Shown: positions 5,764 to 11,659 of the stretch, one piece after another
How positions within the stretch are numbered: position 1 is the stretch's first letter
How the letters are laid out: each line of letters begins with the position of its first letter
From: JBFMCT01 sp046565765
GTDB taxonomy: Bacteria > Actinomycetota > Acidimicrobiia > Acidimicrobiales > AC-14
DNA: 11,659 nt
Reading direction: 5' to 3'
Assembly (NCBI GenBank): GCA_046565765.1
Contig: JBKHXX010000085.1
Span: 1-11,659 of the forward strand
Program-made: the position numbers and the translations under genes
The notes under the pieces: model-generated
The model's database searches: none
The model's input: the letters and a program-made list of their open reading frames with translations, nothing else
Told to the model about the DNA's origin: nothing

Positions 5764-6560
5764 GCAACGACATGCTGCACGCCGACGACCGCAAGACGAT
5801 CGTGCGCGACGCGTACCGGACCGTGGGTTCGACCGAAGGGACCGTCGCCTGCAAGCTCTACAGCCCCGAGCAGCTGGCCGAAGTCCCCCGCTCGGCGCGC
5901 GACTTCGCCCTCGGTGTGGGCAACCACATGGTCTTCGCCCCCATCCGGCCGGGCGACGTCGTCCTCGACATCGGCTGCGGCGGCGGCATCGACACCGTGC
6001 TGGCGGCCCGGGCGACGGGGCCGACGGGCAAGGTCTACGCCCTCGACTTCCTCCCCGAGATGCTGGCCCGCACCCGGGCGGTCGCCGCGGAGGCGGGTGT
6101 GGAGGGCGTGGTCGAGACCGTCGAGGGCGAGATGGAGGCCATCCCCCTCCCCGACCGCAGCGTGGACGTGATCGTGTCCAACGGGGTCATCAACCTGTCG
6201 CCCCGGAAGTCGAGGGTGTTCGCGGAGTGTGGCCGGGTGCTGCGTCCGGGGGGCCGGTTCTGCGTGAGCGACATCACCATCGTGGAGGACCAGCTCCCCA
6301 CCGAGGTGCTGGTCCATCCCAGTGCGTGGGCCGGGTGAGTGGCCGGTGCACTGGCGGAGCGTGACTTCGTCGAGAAGCTGGACAAGGCAGGTTTCGAGGG
6401 CGTCGAGGTGCTGGACCGCCACCCCGTGTCGGTGGACGACTTCACCCTCTACCCGCTGTTCACCGACGAGCTGATCCATCTCATGCGCACGCTGATCCCG
6501 GCGGACCAGCAGGACGCGGTGGCGACGTCGGTGGTGGTGAGGGCGGTCAGACGTCGATGA
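5760..6560 (+). CDS. ArsM-like SAM-dependent methyltransferase interrupted by in-frame TGA: candidate selenoprotein
   Basis: Read through TGA 6336-6338, the frame gives 266 residues, a normal ArsM-like length. ArsM proteins methylate arsenite and related species using S-adenosylmethionine. Visible are LYSPEQLAEVP (33-43), SAM motif I VVLDIGCGGGID (67-78), YALDFLPEML, VEGEMEAIPLPDRSVDVIVSNGVINLSPRK and RVLRPGGRFCVSDI. Residues 188-192 are SAWAG, then TGA, then VAGALAERDF and 63 further family-like residues. ArsM relatives have AWAGCVAGAL here, so TGA replaces the conserved metalloid-binding Cys. Selenocysteine is the favoured reading. Conventional annotation would stop at 6338 (192 aa), leaving a C-terminal fragment at 6339-6560. 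A nonsense mutation or base error is possible. The start overlaps the anti-sigma gene (ATGA); the end overlaps dapB by 14 nt, convergently. Confidence 0.8.
6336..6338 (+). other. In-frame TGA, proposed selenocysteine codon
   Basis: This TGA is in frame with the ArsM-like gene and lies between codons for AWAG and VAGAL. At this position ArsM proteins carry a conserved Cys that contacts trivalent arsenic (Cys174 region in the Cyanidioschyzon enzyme). The frame stays open for 73 codons afterwards. A change from TGC or TGT to TGA would also look like this, so SelB-dependent recoding is inferred, not shown. Confidence 0.65.
6339..6377 (+). promoter_or_regulatory. Candidate SECIS-type stem-loop region after TGA
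   Basis: Bacterial SECIS hairpins lie in the coding region just after the UGA. Three weak candidates are visible. The first, at 6346-6365, pairs GU/AC, has a bulged G, then pairs CAC/GUG around loop UGGCGGAGC, with G near the loop start. The second, at 6342-6355, is a 5-bp stem GCCGG/CUGGC with loop UGCA, probably too close to the UGA. The third, at 6365-6377, pairs CUUC/GAAG around GUCGA. None is a clear match, and a folding program should decide among them. Confidence 0.3.
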
Positions 6561-7338
6561 GGGCGTCGAGCCCCACGGTGAGGCCGGAGAGGCGGGCCAC
6601 CTTCTTCACCGCCAGCACCACACCGGGCATGAAGGAGCTGCGGTCGTAGGAGTCGTGGCGGATCGACAGGCTCTGGCCCGTCGTGCCGAACAGCACCTCC
6701 TGGTGGGCCACCAGGCCCCGGAGGCGCACGGAGTGGACCCGGATGCCGGCCGACGCCTGGCCGCCGCGGGCCCCGTCGAGCAGGGTCTGCTTGGTGGGGT
6801 CGGGCGCCCAGTCCGACGACGCCGCCGCCACCCGCTCGGCGGTCAGCATGGCGGTGCCCGAGGGGGCGTCGGCCTTCTGGTCGTGGTGCAGCTCGATGAT
6901 CTCGGCCGTCTCGAAGTAGCGGGCGGCCAGCTCGGCGAAGCGCATCATGAGCACGGCCCCGATGGCGAAGTTGGGGGCGACGAAGCAGTTGCTGGACGTG
7001 AAGGCGGTGGCCAGCCGCTCGTAGTCGTCGGGGCCGAAGCCGGTCGTACCCACCACCGCGTGCACGCCGTTGGCTGCGCACCAGGCCAGGTTCTCCCGGG
7101 CGGCGTCGATGTTGGTGAAGTCGACGGCCACCTGGGCCTTCGAGAACCGCAGGGCCTCGGCGTCGGCCGAGACCCGCACGCCTGGAGCGGTGGCGCCGGT
7201 CACCTTGCCCACGTCGAGCCCCTCGTGGAAGGGGTCGATGGCGGCCACCAGCTGGAGGTCGGGGTCGGCGGCCACCGTCCGGCACACGAGGGAGCCCATC
7301 CGTCCTCCCGCACCGAACACCCCGACCGGGATCGCCAT
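6547..7338 (-). CDS. dapB: 4-hydroxy-tetrahydrodipicolinate reductase (DapB)
   Basis: DapB reduces the DapA product with NAD(P)H in the diaminopimelate/lysine pathway, in the cytoplasm. The 263-residue product is full length. It shows the Rossmann nucleotide-binding motif GAGGRMG (9-15), GTTGF (97-101), APNFAIG (121-127) and the catalytic/substrate signature ELHHDQKADAPSGTA (149-163), which contains the His pair and Lys155. The C-terminal SFMPGVVLAVKKV segment is also typical. The start is ATG 7338 and there is no strong ribosome-binding site. It lies 65 nt downstream of the M16 peptidase gene on the same strand, the usual actinobacterial arrangement. Its 3' end overlaps the ArsM-like frame tail to tail by 14 nt, leaving no room for a terminator between them. 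Confidence 0.96.
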   Translation of the reverse strand: MAIPVGVFGAGGRMGSLVCRTVAADPDLQLVAAIDPFHEGLDVGKVTGATAPGVRVSADAEALRFSKAQVAVDFTNIDAARENLAWCAANGVHAVVGTTGFGPDDYERLATAFTSSNCFVAPNFAIGAVLMMRFAELAARYFETAEIIELHHDQKADAPSGTAMLTAERVAAASSDWAPDPTKQTLLDGARGGQASAGIRVHSVRLRGLVAHQEVLFGTTGQSLSIRHDSYDRSSFMPGVVLAVKKVARLSGLTVGLDALIDV

Positions 7339-7403
7339 GTCGGGGCCAGGCTACTTGAGCGTCCCTTGCAGCGGAGGGGCGCTTCCGGCCGCCACCGCGG
7401 GCG

Positions 7404-8666
7404 TCAGGCGACGTGTTCGGCCATCGACTCCTCGGTGAAGGGGCCCACCACGGCCAGCGAACGGGGGCCGCCCACGACCCGCTCGGCGACGCGGCGGACG
7501 TCGGCGGCGGTGACCGCCTCCGTGCGCTCGACCAGCTCGTCCATGCTCATGACCGAGCCGTGGATCAGCTGGCTGCGGCCGATGCGGCTCATGCGGCTGG
7601 ACGAGTCCTCCAGCGAGAGCACGAGCGAGCCCTTCACGTGACCGCGGGCGATGGCCAGCTCCCGCTCCGGAACGTCGTCCTGGAGCAGCTTGTCGAGCTC
7701 GTCGTTGACCACCTTCAGGACGGTAGGCAGCCGGCTCGGGGAGGTCCCCGCGTAGACGGCCAGCAGGCCGGTCTCCAGGTAGGCGCCGCGGTAGGAGTAC
7801 ACCGAGTAGGCCAACCCCCGCTTCTCCCGGACCTCCTGGAAGAGCCGGCTGGACATCCCACCGCCCAGCAGCTGGTTGAGGACGGTGAAGGCGAAGCGGT
7901 CGTCGTCGTCCCGGGCCGGGCCCCGCATGCCCACCACCACGTGGGCCTGCTCGGTCGAGCGGCTGTTGACCACGAGGGCCTTGGCCCCGTCGAGGGGGAG
8001 CTCGTCGCGGCCCGGCCCGCCGCCATCGGGGCCGGCGAAGCGCCGGTCGATGCCGGCTACCAGCTGGTCGTGGTCGACGTTGCCGGCCGCCGTCACCACG
8101 ATGCTGCGGGGCCGGTAGTGGTCGCCGAAGTAGCCGCGGATGTCGTCGGGGCCCATGGCCGTGATCGTGGAGCGGTCGCCCAGCACCTCCCGGCCGAGGG
8201 GGTGGCCCGGGTAGAGCGCCTCCTGGCACAGGTCGTGGACGAGGTCGGCGGGCTCGTCCTCGTGCATCGAGATCTCCTCGAGGATGACCTGCCGCTCGGC
8301 GTCGACCTCCTCGGCCCGGAAGGCGGGCGCCCACATGATGTCGGAGAGGATGTCGAGGGCCAGATGCAGGTCCTCGTCCAGCAGGCGCACGTAGAACGCC
8401 GTGTACTCCTTGGTGGTGAAGGCGTTCATCTCGCCACCCACCGCCTCGACGGCCTCGGCGATGTCCTGCGCGGAGCGGGTGTCCGTCCCCTTGAACAACA
8501 GGTGCTCGAGGAAGTGGGACGCCCCGGCTACGGCCGGCTGCTCGTCCCGGGACCCGGCGTCGACCCAGAAACCGAGGGCCACCGCGCCGGATCCCGGCAT
8601 GCGTTCGCTGACAACCGTCAGCCCGTTGGGCAGGCGGCTGGTGAGGATGGGGCTGGTTGCCGCCAC
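7404..8666 (-). CDS. M16-family zinc peptidase (pitrilysin / processing-protease-like, PepR type)
   Basis: The 420-residue product is a single-unit M16B peptidase. The inverted zinc motif HFLEH spans residues 51-55 (His51, catalytic Glu54, His55), and the third ligand Glu131 sits in VILEEI, 76 residues after His55 as expected. NAFTTKEYTAFY (81-92) is the usual substrate-strand region. The second, inactive half contains SRLFQEVREKRGLAYSVYSY with the conserved Arg/Tyr used by the clamshell active site. Such enzymes are often encoded directly after pnp in actinobacteria and degrade or process peptides; the physiological substrate is unknown. No signal peptide is visible. The GTG start at 8666 is only 3 nt beyond the pnp stop, so expression is very likely coupled. 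Confidence 0.93.
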   Translation of the reverse strand: MAATSPILTSRLPNGLTVVSERMPGSGAVALGFWVDAGSRDEQPAVAGASHFLEHLLFKGTDTRSAQDIAEAVEAVGGEMNAFTTKEYTAFYVRLLDEDLHLALDILSDIMWAPAFRAEEVDAERQVILEEISMHEDEPADLVHDLCQEALYPGHPLGREVLGDRSTITAMGPDDIRGYFGDHYRPRSIVVTAAGNVDHDQLVAGIDRRFAGPDGGGPGRDELPLDGAKALVVNSRSTEQAHVVVGMRGPARDDDDRFAFTVLNQLLGGGMSSRLFQEVREKRGLAYSVYSYRGAYLETGLLAVYAGTSPSRLPTVLKVVNDELDKLLQDDVPERELAIARGHVKGSLVLSLEDSSSRMSRIGRSQLIHGSVMSMDELVERTEAVTAADVRRVAERVVGGPRSLAVVGPFTEESMAEHVA

Positions 8667-8669
8667 TGG

Positions 8670-11117
<2,448 letters not shown>

Positions 11118-11124
11118 GGGATGG

Positions 11125-11130
11125 CTCCTG
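11125..11130 (-). promoter_or_regulatory. Ribosome-binding site of pnp
   Basis: The minus strand reads CAGGAG, 7 nt before ATG 11117. It is a clear Shine-Dalgarno sequence and fixes the pnp start. Stronger sites like this are unusual among the minus-strand genes in this window. Confidence 0.6.
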
Positions 11131-11191
11131 TCTTGCCGCCCGGCCCCTGCCGGTGCGGCGATCAGGGCAGCGACGGAGCCAGTTCCCAGTT

Positions 11192-11230
11192 GTCAGCCAC
11201 CCGGGCAGCCCGGCCCGGGTAGTTGGCGAC
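11192..11230 (-). promoter_or_regulatory. Structured leader upstream of pnp
   Basis: In minus-strand RNA a perfect 8-bp stem, ACCCGGGC/GCCCGGGU (plus-strand 11213-11220 with 11199-11206), closes a 6-nt loop. The stem extends through GCC/GGC across an AACU bulge, then GUC/GAC across a single bulged U, giving 14 pairs in all. It ends about 75 nt before the pnp start. PNPase commonly autoregulates through a leader stem, and an Actino-pnp RNA motif is known in this position in actinobacteria. I cannot confirm that this hairpin is that motif. Confidence 0.55.
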
Positions 11231-11297
11231 TGAGCGCTGACGCCTGCGCACTGCCGATCGATGTGTTCTGCTGTTCTGTTGTCGGTCTGGTACGAAA

Positions 11298-11319
11298 CGA
11301 GCGGCCCGGAGGCCGCTCG
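11298..11319 (-). terminator. Intrinsic-terminator-like hairpin after rpsO
   Basis: A perfect 9-bp inverted repeat, CGAGCGGCC/GGCCGCTCG, with a 4-nt loop begins 14 nt after the rpsO stop codon. On the minus strand it is followed by TTTCGTACC, so the U-tract is very short. It may be a partial terminator or a processing/stability hairpin separating the rpsO message from pnp, as in the rpsO-pnp region of other bacteria. Confidence 0.6.
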
Positions 11320-11333
11320 GAGTGCGAAGTTCC

Positions 11334-11591
11334 CTATCGGCGGAGGCCGAGACGGGCGATGAGCGCCCGGTATCGCTCGACGTCGTTCCGCTTGACGTAA
11401 TCGAGCAGGCGGCGACGGCGACCCACCAGCATCAGCAGCCCCCGGCGCCCGTGATGGTCTTTCTTGTGGGCCTTCAGGTGCTCGGTGAGGTGGTTGATGC
11501 GCTCCGTGAGGATCGCCACCTGCACCTCGGGCGAGCCCGTGTCGGTCTCGTGCAGGCGGTAGTTGGCGATCGTCGCGTTCTTGTCGGGCAT
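11334..11591 (-). CDS. rpsO: 30S ribosomal protein S15
   Basis: S15 binds 16S rRNA in the central domain and helps assemble the small subunit. The product carries the hallmark sequence YRLHETDTGSPEVQVAILTERINHL, then HLKAHKKDHHGRRGLL and the C-terminal RRRRLLDYVKRNDVERYRALI...LGLRR. The frame is open up to GTG 11654, but ATG 11591 gives 85 residues, close to the usual 88-89; the longer form would add 21 residues without family support. No strong Shine-Dalgarno precedes ATG 11591. It is the first gene of the rpsO-pnp-peptidase-dapB series and is followed by a terminator-like hairpin. Identification is certain; the exact start is likely. Confidence 0.96.
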   Translation of the reverse strand: MPDKNATIANYRLHETDTGSPEVQVAILTERINHLTEHLKAHKKDHHGRRGLLMLVGRRRRLLDYVKRNDVERYRALIARLGLRR

Positions 11592-11652
11592 CCGTATCCG
11601 TCTGGTCTCTTCCGCTGGGACGCGTTCCGACATCGCCGGAGCGCTGCGCACC

Positions 11653-11658
11653 ACTCTA
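11653..11658 (-). promoter_or_regulatory. Candidate -10 box for rpsO
   Basis: The minus strand reads TAGAGT, matching the TAnnnT actinobacterial -10 pattern, about 61 nt before the rpsO ATG. The -35 region would lie outside the window, so this is only suggestive. Confidence 0.25.
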
Positions 11659-11659
11659 C

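Noticed and set aside
5148..6479. Minus-strand open frame opposite the sigma, anti-sigma and methyltransferase genes
   Set aside because: Antisense shadow. The plus strand shows known families with overlapping start/stop junctions.
6339..6560. Separate 73-residue gene starting at the GTG right after the TGA
   Set aside because: Re-initiation is possible, but the fragment is the C-terminal part of an ArsM-like fold with no independent function, and the residues on both sides of the TGA form one continuous family motif.
11592..11654. Longer N-terminus for ribosomal protein S15
   Set aside because: The extra 21 residues have no counterpart in the S15 family; ATG 11591 gives near-standard length.

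Overview
This is an 11.7 kb GC-rich (roughly 70%) bacterial chromosomal segment, most likely from an actinomycete. Its two outer parts match a housekeeping neighbourhood known from Actinomycetota (rpsO-pnp-M16 peptidase-dapB, and dapA-rnj). The protein sequences and the rarity of strong Shine-Dalgarno sites suggest a deep-branching lineage such as Acidimicrobiia. That placement is inference and no marker in the window proves it.

Layout. Positions 58-2617 (minus strand) carry dapA followed by the ribonuclease J gene, overlapping by 8 nt. Positions 2790-6560 (plus strand) carry seven genes: a Mug/TDG-type uracil-DNA glycosylase, a DedA/VTT-type membrane protein, and a tight five-gene block. That block encodes a TusA-like protein, a DsrE-like protein, an ECF sigma factor, a zinc-binding (ZAS) anti-sigma factor and an ArsM-like SAM methyltransferase. 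Positions 6547-11591 (minus strand) carry, in transcription order, rpsO, pnp, an M16 zinc peptidase gene and dapB. A terminator-like hairpin and a strongly structured leader lie between rpsO and pnp.

The main discovery is in the five-gene block, where every internal junction is a 1- or 4-nt stop/start overlap (4557-4560, 4922, 5527-5530, 5760-5763). The last gene is an arsenite-methyltransferase-like protein whose frame is interrupted once, by TGA at 6336-6338. The frame then stays open for 73 more codons that continue the ArsM fold. The TGA falls exactly where ArsM proteins have their conserved arsenic-binding cysteine (AWAG-C-VAGAL in the family, AWAG-TGA-VAGAL here). The simplest reading is a selenoprotein with Sec at the metalloid-binding position. 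A nonsense mutation or sequencing error (TGC to TGA) is the alternative.

Together the block looks like a thiol- or metalloid-responsive regulon: a SigR/RsrA-type redox switch co-expressed with two sulfur/selenium-relay-type proteins and a methyltransferase for a soft (thiophilic) element. The flanking minus-strand genes are ordinary: two lysine/diaminopimelate enzymes, two RNA-decay exonuclease genes, a ribosomal protein and a processing peptidase.
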